Source of the DNA: Tychonema sp. LEGE 06208
GTDB taxonomy: Bacteria; Cyanobacteriota; Cyanobacteriia; Cyanobacteriales; Microcoleaceae
Direction of reading: 5' to 3'
DNA: 64,000 nucleotides
NCBI RefSeq assembly: GCF_015207505.1
Contig: NZ_JADEWT010000016.1
Coordinates: 17,549 to 81,548, forward strand
The notes under the pieces are model-generated. The model ran no database searches. It saw only the letters and a list, made by a program, of their open reading frames with translations, and was not told the origin of the DNA. A program made the position numbers and the translations under genes. This document shows, piece by piece, positions 1 to 9,300 of the stretch (position 1 is the first letter of the stretch; the number at the start of each line of letters is the position of its first letter).

Positions 1-2
1 GC

Positions 3-506
3 GGCTGGGTGGCGGCCAGCTACGCGATCAAATATCCCGATCGAGTTCAGGGTTTAGTGTTGTTGGCCCCTGAAGGGGTAAAGGTTGGCCACCGGCGGGC
101 GCGGTGGCAGAATGCTCGCTGGCTGATCGGTAAACCTCCCTTAGCTTACTGGTTGTTGCGATCGATCTATCCCATTGCTAAGTTGTTGGGCCGCAAAAAA
201 AAGATTGACAGATTGCTAAACTTCAGACAGCAATTGGTGCAGTCCCCAGTTGCAGTGCAGTTGCTGTTGGGGCGTCGGCGGGCTGAAACTACAGCGGAGT
301 TAGTTGATGATAATTTACCATTTTTGAAAGTGCCTGTTTTGTTGTTGCACGGTTCTGAAGATAGCGTCACAGCTTTATCTCTGTGTCAATGTTATGCCGC
401 TCTAGTTCCTAATGCCGAACTGCAATCTGTCAGCGGGGGAGAAAGCAATTTACCGCAGGAAGCCCCGGATATTGTTGCTAAGTATATTCGCGAATTTGCT
501 AAGTGA
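3..506 (+). CDS. alpha/beta-hydrolase fold protein, C-terminal part (5' end outside window)
   Basis: This is the C-terminal part of an alpha/beta-hydrolase. The frame is open to the left edge, so the start codon and the nucleophile serine lie outside. The visible part opens with GWVAASYA, the helix that normally follows the G-x-S-x-G elbow. The late strand VPVLLLHGSEDSV carries the acidic residue typical of the fold. Where most relatives have a catalytic His in a loop like GHNLPQE, this protein reads GGESNLPQEAPD, so the His seems replaced by Ser. It may be inactive, or may use a different residue. The substrate cannot be told. A heptamer array begins just after the stop. Confidence 0.8.
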   Translation, partial: GWVAASYAIKYPDRVQGLVLLAPEGVKVGHRRARWQNARWLIGKPPLAYWLLRSIYPIAKLLGRKKKIDRLLNFRQQLVQSPVAVQLLLGRRRAETTAELVDDNLPFLKVPVLLLHGSEDSVTALSLCQCYAALVPNAELQSVSGGESNLPQEAPDIVAKYIREFAK

Positions 507-507
507 A

Positions 508-637
508 TTAGTCAGTAGTCAGTAGTTAGTAGTTAGTAGTTAGTGGTCAGTAGTCAGTAGTCAGTAGTCAGTAGTTAGTAGTTAGTGGTCAGTAGTTAGT
601 GGTCAGTAGTCAGTAGTCAGTAGTCAGTGGGAATTGT
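508..637. repeat. heptamer tandem array (AGTCAGT/AGTTAGT)
   Basis: Tandem 7-bp units of the type agtcagt, agttagt and ggtcagt fill the space just after the hydrolase stop codon. They belong to the short tandemly repeated repetitive (STRR) type known from cyanobacteria. No open frame of interest lies inside. Confidence 0.9.
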
Positions 638-648
638 GGGCTGTTGAC

Positions 649-775
649 CAATAACCAATAACCAATAACCAATAACCAATAACCAATAACCAATAACCAA
701 TAACCAATAACCAATAACCAATAACCAATAACCAATAACCAATAACCAATAACCAATAACCAATAACTACTAACT
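649..775. repeat. heptamer tandem array (CCAATAA)
   Basis: About 17 nearly perfect tandem copies of a 7-bp unit (ccaataa) run up to the stop codon of the convergent coaX gene, whose TAG is at 774-776. The array fills the gap between the two convergent genes without invading either. Confidence 0.93.
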
Positions 776-1670
776 AAGGACTAATTCCCCAAAAAATGGC
801 TTCTGGTGCGTCAATTATGCAGGAAGCTGTATCGGGAAAGGCTGCGGTGAGGTATTGCAATAACAAAGTTCGATCGCCCCCGGTGAGTGCAATTTTGCTA
901 TTGGGAAACAACCTCTGCCAATCTTCAATAAAATCCCTAACTCCTGCCAGAGTGGCATACACCACTCCGCTGTGAATTGCCCCAGCAGTATTTTTTGCCC
1001 AGCGGTGTGGCAGATTTTCTGGTAAACTAACTGAGGGCAATGCAGCGGTTTGTTTCCCTAGCGACGACAATTGCAAACCCAAACCGGGCAAGATAGCGCC
1101 CCCAACTAAATACCTATTGACATCTGCCCCAGTAAATGTTAGAGCTGTACCAGCATCTATAACTAAAACTGGCCAACCCAATTGGTTGCCAGCACCCAGT
1201 AAAGCCAAAGCTCTGTCAATTCCTAGAGTAGGATACAGTCCCCCGATCGGCAACTGGTCTAAAGTAATAATTCGGACATTAGGATAACTCTGCCAGATTG
1301 CTGTTTGCTGGGGAACTACTGATGCCAAAACCAGAGGTGGCGCGATGAAAGAAACTGCGTCAGAATTAGAAACGGCGGGAGTATCATGAAGAAAAGGGAG
1401 ATTTAGATCTGATATTTGGCCGATGGAACTCATGACTGTTTTTACCAAATATTCGGCTTTTTCTGTCTCACAGAGCGTGGAAACAGCATCAGCTTTCAGA
1501 TGCTCTGTATTCCATGTTTTTTCTATGGTTTTCCCAGCAAATAATCCCCAGTGGAGTCGCGAATTGCCGATCGCCAAAGCTATTTTAACCTCGTCTTTAC
1601 CTGTGAATTGAGGTGTCAGGTTGCTTGTAGCAACTAGCGGGCGAAAATTATCGACAATTGAGTTTTTCAT
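774..1670 (-). CDS. coaX: type III pantothenate kinase
   Basis: The enzyme phosphorylates pantothenate with ATP, the first step of coenzyme A synthesis, in the cytosol. The phosphate-binding segment IALAIGNSRLHWG is near residue 31, the Asp-containing loop VLVIDAGTALTFTGAD near 170, GGAILPGLGLQ follows, then GAIHSGVVYATLAG and the C-terminal LTGGDRTLL. These are the landmarks of the CoaX (ASKHA) family. At 298 residues it is slightly longer than the usual 250-260, because of an N-terminal tail of about 25 residues before the first strand; the true start may lie inside it, but the ATG at 1670 is the clear upstream candidate. The stop codon abuts a heptamer array. Confidence 0.9.
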   Translation of the reverse strand: MKNSIVDNFRPLVATSNLTPQFTGKDEVKIALAIGNSRLHWGLFAGKTIEKTWNTEHLKADAVSTLCETEKAEYLVKTVMSSIGQISDLNLPFLHDTPAVSNSDAVSFIAPPLVLASVVPQQTAIWQSYPNVRIITLDQLPIGGLYPTLGIDRALALLGAGNQLGWPVLVIDAGTALTFTGADVNRYLVGGAILPGLGLQLSSLGKQTAALPSVSLPENLPHRWAKNTAGAIHSGVVYATLAGVRDFIEDWQRLFPNSKIALTGGDRTLLLQYLTAAFPDTASCIIDAPEAIFWGISP

Positions 1671-1940
1671 GTTTATCGAGCGCGATCGTCAACATTGAAC
1701 TAAAGATAGATTTTAGATTAATTTGATTCGCTTAACCTAGCAAGTAAGTCTAATTTACCTGCAAAAAAACAGGTTGCGCGCCCCCGACAATTGTTGTGGA
1801 TGCTTCCAAAGTTTTAGAATTTTGTTCCTGCTAACCGATCTGTGAAGTAAATCTCAAAGCGAAAAATGGAAAATCTCAAATCGACCGATAGCTAAGGAAT
1901 TTCAATGGCGCGCGCTTAATTTGTATTTTCGGCTACATAA

Positions 1941-2222
1941 CCCACATTCTGCACCCTCAACTGTCACAGAGTACAATTACTCAGAGCAATCGATTTTTAA
2001 AGTGATAAATTATGCCTCTCAAAAAACTTTTTTCCGTCTATAGCGGTTTTCAAGAAAGTGAGGTATACCCTAAGCCCACAGAGGTTTATGCCCTATCCTA
2101 GATAGTAGCTTTTATGAGAGATTGAAAGGCTATATATACGATAATAAAGTATAATCTAGAGCTTAATTGTTCAATAAAAGTAAGTAAAAACCGATTGTGA
2201 CAGTTGAGGGTGCGGAATGTGG
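1941..2222. mobile_element. MITE-like element with 27-bp terminal inverted repeats
   Basis: Positions 1942-1968 and 2196-2222 form an inverted repeat matching at 26 of 27 bases; the ends read CCACATTC(T/C)GCACCCTC. The enclosed 280 bp hold no credible ORF, so this looks like a non-autonomous miniature element. The same end motif recurs at 5688-5701 inside the sulfotransferase pseudogene. No target duplication is evident here. A second miniature element (2039-2134) sits inside it. It lies upstream of the histidine kinase gene and may affect its promoter. Confidence 0.75.
2039..2134. mobile_element. TATAGCGG-type MITE nested in the 1941-2222 element
   Basis: The left end reads TATAGCGGTTTTCAA and the right end TTGAAAGGCTATA, an imperfect inverted repeat with outer TA dinucleotides. 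It shares ends, length (about 95 bp) and an internal ccctat segment with the copy at 38163-38261, where a TA target duplication can be shown. TA target use is typical of IS630/Tc1-mariner-type elements. Confidence 0.75.
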
Positions 2223-2407
2223 ACAGAACGCTTAATTTATATTTATAAATATTTGTAAAGCAAATAATTGCAAGGGTCGGGGTGCATCCTTTATAATGTT
2301 TTAATATCTTCCAACATTCCTAGTAGTGGCGATCGCGCTGTTGGCAGGGTAAGCAAATCTGTAAAGAACCAGGATCTATCGAAATACAGTACAACGGCAG
2401 AGTAAAT

Positions 2408-4507
2408 ATGTCTCTAAAAATACAACAACAAGAAAACCATTGCACGATCTTCACTTCGCAATTGCCGGAAGCTGAAAATTGGAGGCAGGAAGAAGGTCTT
2501 TTGCAGCCGCAAATAGACGAACAAAAAGCCCTAATTGTGCAGATGCAGCAGCAAGTTCAGCTATCAAACCTGCTCAACCAAATTAATAACGAAATTCGCA
2601 GCACACTTGACATAGAAGAAATTTTGACATCTGCCTGCCGATTGCTGGGGCAAGTGCTGCAGTCCAGCCGCGCGAGTATTTTAGTCAAAGAATCAAGTAC
2701 AGGAAATATTTTAGTCACGCGGGGAGAGTACAACGCGGGGGATTATCCGATCCAACTGGGCATGAAAGTACCGCTTGCTGACAACCCGCACTTGGAAAAA
2801 GTTATGTCTCAGCAGGAGTCGCTAGCAGTGACGAAGTTTCTCGATTTTCCGGGGTTGAACCCACAAACCAGGACAATTGCGGAAGCTTTGGAGATTAAGT
2901 CAATGCTGTCAGTAGCTACTCGCTATCAAGGTGAAGTCAATGGCATAATTGGCTTGCATCAGTGCGATCGCGAACGGGAATGGACAGATTGGGAAAGGCA
3001 ACTTGTAGAAGGGGTAGCTTCTCAATTGGCGATCGCGATCAATCAAGCCAAACTCTACAGGAAAACCCGCCGCCAAGCTGAACGAGAATCGCTGCTGCGA
3101 CTGATCGGCAACCAAATTCGCAGTACGCTGGATCTGGGAACTATCCTGGAAACAGCGGTGAGAGAAGTCCGCCAAATGTTGCAGTGCGATCGAGTAATTA
3201 TCTACCAGTTTGAAGATAACTGGCAGGGAAAAGTTGTCGTTGAAGATATGACGGTTCCTTGGCCTTCAATTTTAGGAGATATGGGGGCAGATAAGTGTTT
3301 CAGAGGAGATTACGCCGATCTTTACCAGCAAGGGCGAGTCAAAGCAATTAATGATATTTTTAATTCCGGTTTAGAGCCTTGTCACGTTGATTTTTTAGAC
3401 AGTTTGCAGGTAAAAGCTAATCTGATCGTACCGATTATTACATCCAGAAATGAAGAAAATTCGCTGTCTGCCGACGGAAGTTGTAATTTCAAATTTCCCG
3501 GTAGACTTTGGGGTTTGCTGATTGCTCACGAGTGCCGGGATACTCGCAACTGGCAGCGACAAGAAATGGAGTTGCTGTCGCAGCTAGCCGACCAAATGGC
3601 GATCGCGATTCAGCAAGCAGAACTTTACAGCCAAGTCCGAGAAGCTGCGGTCAAATCTCAAGCTCAAACCCAGCAACTGCAAGCAGCGCTGCAAGAATTG
3701 CGATCGGCACAGCAGCAATTAATTCAAACCGAAAAAATGTCTGGTTTGGGGCAAATGGTGGCCGGTATTGCTCACGAAATCAACAACGCCAACAATTTTA
3801 TTCACGCCAATTTGTTTCACGCTAAAGAATATTTTAAAGTCTTAAACGAAGCTCTTGAATTCTGCGGAACAGCCTGCCCGGAAGCCGCGGAAGCACTTGT
3901 CAAAATCAATGAAGAACTAGAACTAGATTATGTTCGAGAAGACTTTGGCAAACTGCTCAATTCCATGCGAGAAGGCAGCGGTAGGATTCGCTCAATCGTG
4001 ACGACGCTGCGAAGTTTTTCTCGATTAGACGAGGCGGAATTTAAAGCGGTGGATTTGCATGAAGGTTTGGACAGCAGTTTATTGATGCTGCAAAATAAGC
4101 TAAAAACCAAGATTAAAATCGAGAAAGAATACGGAAGTTTGCCGCTAGTTAACTGTCATGCAGGCCAAATCAACCAAGTATTTTATAATTTGATTGACAA
4201 TGCTTTAGATGCGATCGACTCTGCAGACAAACCGGGGGAATTAACAATCCGCAGTTGGCAAAGCGAGCCGGACTGGGTAGCAATTTCTGTCCGCGATACC
4301 GGAAATGGCATTCCTGCGGAAATTCAGGATAAGATTTTTGACCCATTTTTTACTACTAAACCTGTCGGGAAAGGTACTGGTTTGGGACTTTCTGTGTGCT
4401 ATCAGGTAGTTGTGCAAGCCCACGGCGGCCGGATTCGGTGCGTCAGTGAGGTTGGCGGAGGAACTGAGTTGATTGTTGAATTGCCGTTGACCAATCAGAT
4501 GGGTTGA
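2408..4507 (+). CDS. GAF-GAF sensor histidine kinase; second GAF is a DXCF-type cyanobacteriochrome candidate
   Basis: Soluble sensor kinase of 699 residues. GAF1 spans about residues 55-215 and GAF2 about 228-405. A coiled coil follows, then the phosphoacceptor motif GIAHEINNANNF with His456. The ATPase domain lies at about 565-695, with N-box NLIDNALDAID, G1 DTGNGIP and G2 GKGTGLGLS. GAF2 has the signs of a bilin-binding cyanobacteriochrome: Asp295-Lys-Cys297-Phe (the DXCF motif), Cys325-His326 (canonical chromophore Cys-His) followed by VKANLIVPI, and LWGLLIAHEC near its end. DXCF photoreceptors typically sense blue/green or similar pairs; colour cannot be read from the sequence. There is no receiver domain or cognate regulator beside it. 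Bilin binding is an inference. Confidence 0.85.
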   Translation: MSLKIQQQENHCTIFTSQLPEAENWRQEEGLLQPQIDEQKALIVQMQQQVQLSNLLNQINNEIRSTLDIEEILTSACRLLGQVLQSSRASILVKESSTGNILVTRGEYNAGDYPIQLGMKVPLADNPHLEKVMSQQESLAVTKFLDFPGLNPQTRTIAEALEIKSMLSVATRYQGEVNGIIGLHQCDREREWTDWERQLVEGVASQLAIAINQAKLYRKTRRQAERESLLRLIGNQIRSTLDLGTILETAVREVRQMLQCDRVIIYQFEDNWQGKVVVEDMTVPWPSILGDMGADKCFRGDYADLYQQGRVKAINDIFNSGLEPCHVDFLDSLQVKANLIVPIITSRNEENSLSADGSCNFKFPGRLWGLLIAHECRDTRNWQRQEMELLSQLADQMAIAIQQAELYSQVREAAVKSQAQTQQLQAALQELRSAQQQLIQTEKMSGLGQMVAGIAHEINNANNFIHANLFHAKEYFKVLNEALEFCGTACPEAAEALVKINEELELDYVREDFGKLLNSMREGSGRIRSIVTTLRSFSRLDEAEFKAVDLHEGLDSSLLMLQNKLKTKIKIEKEYGSLPLVNCHAGQINQVFYNLIDNALDAIDSADKPGELTIRSWQSEPDWVAISVRDTGNGIPAEIQDKIFDPFFTTKPVGKGTGLGLSVCYQVVVQAHGGRIRCVSEVGGGTELIVELPLTNQMG

Positions 4508-5136
4508 GATGGGTTAATGATTAGTGGTTGTAAGTTGTTTTGGCATTTGAATTGCATATTTTTGGCTAGCAACTAGACTAACACCCCACTGATGGTTTAA
4601 TTATTTTTTGAGGTGCAATTTAAATGCTGGGCGAGCTTATTATTGTAAGCCACCGGGTTTCTGTTTCCAACAATGCTTAAATGACGATCGCCCCAGCGCC
4701 ATTTAATCACAGTATTTGGGCGATCGCACTTATTGTCGATCGCACTTATTGTCGATCGACCTTTTATTGAATTCCAGATTTTTTATAATATAGGGTATTA
4801 GCATATTTCGTGGCAAAAAGCAACGATCTAGATCATGAGTCTTTGATGAGCGCGATCGCGCTCCTGTCCAGCTCACCATCATATAATCGCGAGGATCCCT
4901 TGACTGCCATCTACCGCCAGATAGACCTTGCAAAAAACCGACGGTAATGCCGTAAAGTTATGCAACATCCAGCCTGAAGCAGATACTGTCTCAGATGCTA
5001 GATGTACAGTCTTGTCTCCAGACATTATTTAAGTCTCTAACAGGTGTCGCAGTCAGAGCAAGTGTCTACCACCAAGCGTCAGCCTTCTTCTTGACCGGGG
5101 TAAACTACTTGAAAACCTGAAACATCTTCCAACTCG
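4508..5136. other. intergenic region without a convincing gene
   Basis: This 629-bp stretch follows the kinase. It holds an isolated ACCGGGTTTCTG motif (about 4652) of a dispersed family and a short tandem of the 16-17 bp unit cgatcgcacttattgt at 4720-4758. I see no conserved coding pattern. The last part is the presumed upstream region of the sulfotransferase pseudogene. Confidence 0.6.
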
Positions 5137-6098
5137 ATGCCCCAGAAAATCCATTTTATTTCAGGATTGCCGCGCGCGATCCGGTTCCACCTTAATCGCT
5201 GCCATCCTGCGGCGAAACCTCCGGTTTCACGCAGCCATGACTAGCCCTGTGGGTGGTTAAATTCGATCGAATGTTGGAAGCCATGAACGAAGATAACGAG
5301 TTTTCTGTCTTCATTTCCGATGAACAAAAACGGGCGCTCATTCTGAGCATCTTTTCAGCCTACTATCACCCGGAAGCTGATAAAAAAGAAGTGATTTTCG
5401 ATACCAATCGCCTATGGTGTAGCAAATTACCTTTAATTGGGAACTATTTCCCCAAGCGACAGTCATCTACCCTATCAGGAACATCGCCTGGATAATGGAT
5501 AGCATTGAGTTACGGATTCGGCGTAATGCCTTTGACCCACCTTTTGTACTTCAAAATGTAATATGTAATTATTACATTAACTTAGTAATTGAGCCAACCT
5601 TAAAATTGAAAAAACTAAGTATTTGTACGTAAATCAAACGTCAAATAACTCAGAATTTTCGTATTACTTGGCATACTACAAATAGACGTGCGGAATGTGG
5701 GTTTGATGTTTCCTAGTTATTTAAGAATCCAGCGGAACGAGCGACAGTTGGTAGTCGTACCGAAGCATTAAGCCAAGGTAATCGTTTAGTAGGATTTGCC
5801 TACAACTCCCTGAAAGAAGTATTCTATAGCGAACAAAGTGCATCTCTACTATTAGTTGATTACAATTTATTGACAAAAGTACCAGAGAAAACTATATCGC
5901 TAATTTATCAGTTTTTAGGAGAAGAAAAATTCATTCGTGATTTCGATAATGTCCAGTAGGGCGAGCCATTATTTGACAATGAACTGAAAGCCCAAGGGTT
6001 ACATCAGGTGCGTTCTCAAGTCTAGTTTCAAGGAGAGAAAAGCAATCTTATTACTAGACTTTATTGAGCGATTAGATAGATTATTTTTGTTGGAATAA
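5137..6098 (+). pseudogene. sulfotransferase family pseudogene, split by a miniature element
   Basis: Reading across frames reconstructs one cyanobacterial-type sulfotransferase. It begins MPQKIHFISGLPR, then after a one-base frameshift near 5175 continues RSGSTLIAAILRRN (the 5'-phosphosulfate/PAPS loop). Then come FSVFISDEQKRALIL and VIFDTNRLWCSKLPL, a second frameshift near 5460, and VIYPIRNIAWIMDSIE. A 166-bp element interrupts at 5536. The C-terminal half resumes as LFKNPAERATVGSRTEAL and LLLVDYNLLTKVPEKT, with TAG at 5708-5722 (after DVS), 5957-5959 and 6023-6034, and a last shift before LLLDFIERLDRLFLLE. With several frameshifts, stops and an insertion, the gene is dead. The family transfers sulfate from PAPS to an acceptor; the acceptor is unknown. 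Confidence 0.85.
5536..5701. mobile_element. 166-bp MITE-like insertion with 5-bp target duplication
   Basis: The element starts CCCACCTTTTGTAC and ends GTGCGGAATGTGGG, degenerate inverted ends of the same family as 1941-2222. It is flanked by TTTGA at 5531-5535 and 5702-5706. Removing the element and one TTTGA joins the sulfotransferase frame as RRNAFDVS, then a TAG, then LFKNPAER, so the excision point is exact at codon level. No ORF lies inside. Confidence 0.75.
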
Positions 6099-6332
6099 GA
6101 CCACAAATAGCCGCGCTAGTGCCATTGTCGAAAAAGCTAAATAAATCGTAAAACCTTGACATCTGTTCCCCGGAGATATCCCTAAACCTTTTTTTCAAGG
6201 GAAGTAGGGATTGACTTTAAGAACTATCTTGTCCCTTTTTTAAATGGGTTAGGAAGGGGGTATAGGGCGAGAGGATATCCAGCTTAACTCAAGTGTATTC
6301 AAAACCAATCAATCATTAACCGGAAACTAAGC

Positions 6333-9300
6333 ATGACTAAGCAAATCATTTTCGTTGACTCCTCTGTACAAGATTATCAAAGCCTTGTTCAAAGTGCCGA
6401 GGGCGGTAAAGTTGTCATTTTAGATGACAAATCCAGCAAAATCGCGCAAATCACTCAATCCTTAGCCGGAGAAAGTGATATTGAAGCATTGCACATCATT
6501 TCTCACGGGAATGAAGGGAGTATCACACTCGGTACTGAGGTACTTGATGAAAGTGCGATCGAAACTTTCCGCGATCGGCTAAAACAGTGGGGAAAAGCCT
6601 TAACTAAAACAGGCGACATCCTATTATATGGATGTAATGTTGCTGCCGGAGAAGTTGGTAAGAAATTTGTCAAAAAATTAAGTGAAATCACGGGTGCGGC
6701 TGTAGCGGCTTCTAATAACTTAACCGGTGCGGCGGCATTAGGTGGAGACTGGAGCTTAGAAGTGAGATTTGGGGAAATTGAAACCCAACCCCTGAATTTT
6801 GCCAACTATGGTTATACTTTGCCAGCTACCATCACCAATGTCACTTCAACTGCACCGAATGGTAATTATGTGGCAGGTCAAACTATTCCGATTACCGTTA
6901 CCTTTAGCGAACCCGTCAACGTCTCCTTCGCCCCGGGCTTTCCAGGATTCAATCTTAACTCAGGAGGAGTAGCAATTTATGCTAGTGGTGCAGGGACAAA
7001 TACCCTCCTCTTTAACTACACCATAACTGGGGGTCAAGTCGCTGCAAACCTTGATTATAGCTCGACTTCTCTCAACGGTACGATAACTACAGCCTCCGAT
7101 AATAGTCCTGCTACTTTAACGCTTCCCGTTACAGGTGGGGCTCTTGACTCCCTGGGTGACAATAAAGCCTTTGTCATCGCAGATGCAGTACCACCCACCA
7201 TCACCAGTGTAACTGCCCCCGCCGCCGCCACTTACAAACTTGGAGATACACTCGACTTTGTGGCAACGTTCAGCGAACCTGTCACTGTCACAGCCGGTGC
7301 AACCTTACCCATTACTTTAGATAGTGGTGGGGTAACTGCTGTCTTAGTGGGTTCAGGAGCATTGTCTGCCACCCAAACCTTCCGTTATACTGTTGTAGCT
7401 CCCAACCTAGATACCGCTGGCGGCATCGCAGTGGGGACAGCCTTAACTGGAACTATTACAGATGGTGCCGCTAATGCTGTTGCTAACCCTACCTTCACTG
7501 CACCCGTCACTCCAACGGTAAATGTGGATGGAGTAGTACCCACCATCACCAGTGTAACCGGACCGATTACACCTGGTACCGGCACACCCACCACCACCTA
7601 CTTAGCTGGAAATGTCCTCGACTTCACGGCGACTTTTCTCGAACCAGTCACCATCATAGGCGGTGCAAACTTACCCATCACTTTAGATACTGGGGGTACA
7701 GTCAATGCTACCTTAACGAGTGGAGGAGCATCATCTGCCACCCATACTTTCGGTTATACTGTTGTAGCTGGCAACGCAGATACCAATGGCATTGGAGTAG
7801 GGACAGCCTTAACATTACCTACCGGTGCGACTGTTAAAGATGCCGCAGGGAATGATGCAACTCTTACCTTCACTCCACCCGCAACTCCAACGATAAACGT
7901 GGATGCAGTAGTACCTACAGTCACCAGCATCGTTCGTAAAACTCCTACAACAGAATCAATCCCTGGTACAACCACCGCCGTGACTTACACGGTGACATTT
8001 AGCGAACAGGTTAGTGGCCTAGATCCCGCTGATTTTACCGTTACTTCCGTCGGCGGTGTTACTAATACCGGTGTTGTCGTTTCGGCACCAACCGCCAGCA
8101 ACAGTGTAGATGTTACGGTGAATGGCATTGCAGGTGGTGATGGTACTATCCGCTTAGACCTAGCTGCAGCTCCCACAGCGCTTGTTGATAATGCGGGTAA
8201 TGCCGTCGCAACACCATTTAACACTGGGGACACCTACACGAGAGATGCAACACCACCAATTCTCCAAAGCGTTACTTCTACCACCGCTACTGGCAGTTAC
8301 AGCAACCTAGCTGCTGCTCCTGATATCAACGTTACTCTAACCTTCAGCGAACCTGTCACATCAACGAGTGCCATAACTGTCGCCTTAAATAATGGTGGCA
8401 CTGTCACTATTCCAGCTTTCGCCACCGCCGCTGCATCTGTTAGCGGCACTTATACTCCACCAGACGGAGCCACTCCGGGAGTTGCAGGAGCCGGAGATAT
8501 TCCCCTTCTTGACCTGTTCGCAACAACTCCCATAAATTTGGTTGGAGGTTTAGCAACCTTAACAGATGCTGCTGGCAATGCTATTACTTCTCTGACTCCT
8601 ACTACGGTATCTTTAGCAGCTAATAACATAACGGTAGATACTAAGGAGCCAACTCTTACCTTAACAACCGCAGCAGTAGCACCTGTCACCGGCCTGTTTA
8701 GCGTCACGGCTACCTTTGATGAGACTGTGGGAACAACTTTTGATGATACTGATGTCACTTTAGGCAATGGTAGTATAAGTAACTTTGTTCCAAGTGCTAC
8801 TACACCTGGACTCTACACCTTTGATGTCACACCTACAAATGATGGGCCTGTCACCATTGATGTCGCTGCATCTAAAGCGACAGATGCAGCATTAAATCCC
8901 AATACAGCAGCGCAACTGCTGGTTAATGCGAACGTTCCACCTAAAGTCACCAGTATTAGCTCAACTTCCCCTGATGGTAGCTATGGGACTGGTAAAGTAA
9001 TTCCGATTACCGTCACATTTACCGAACCCGTCGTCGTCACTGGTTCACCGACGATCGCGCTCAACTCCGGGGGGACGGCTACCTATCGCACTGTGGGTGG
9101 TGGTAGCGGTACGAATACGCTCACCTTTGACTACACCGTAGCAGCAGGTCAAACCATCGCTGACCTGGACTATAGCGCGATCGCTGCCCTTACCCTGAAT
9201 GGCGGTACGATTAATGACGCAACGGTGACGACTAGCGCAGCGATACTCGATCTCCCTGCTCTGGGTGCTGCTAATTCCTTGGGTGTGAATAAAAACTTAG

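Noticed and set aside
640..780. CRISPR-like array
   Set aside because: Units are 7 bp with no spacers and no cas genes nearby; it is a heptamer array. The same holds for the other arrays.
4730..4933. 67-codon minus-strand frame after the kinase
   Set aside because: No ribosome site, no recognisable motif, coding bias absent.
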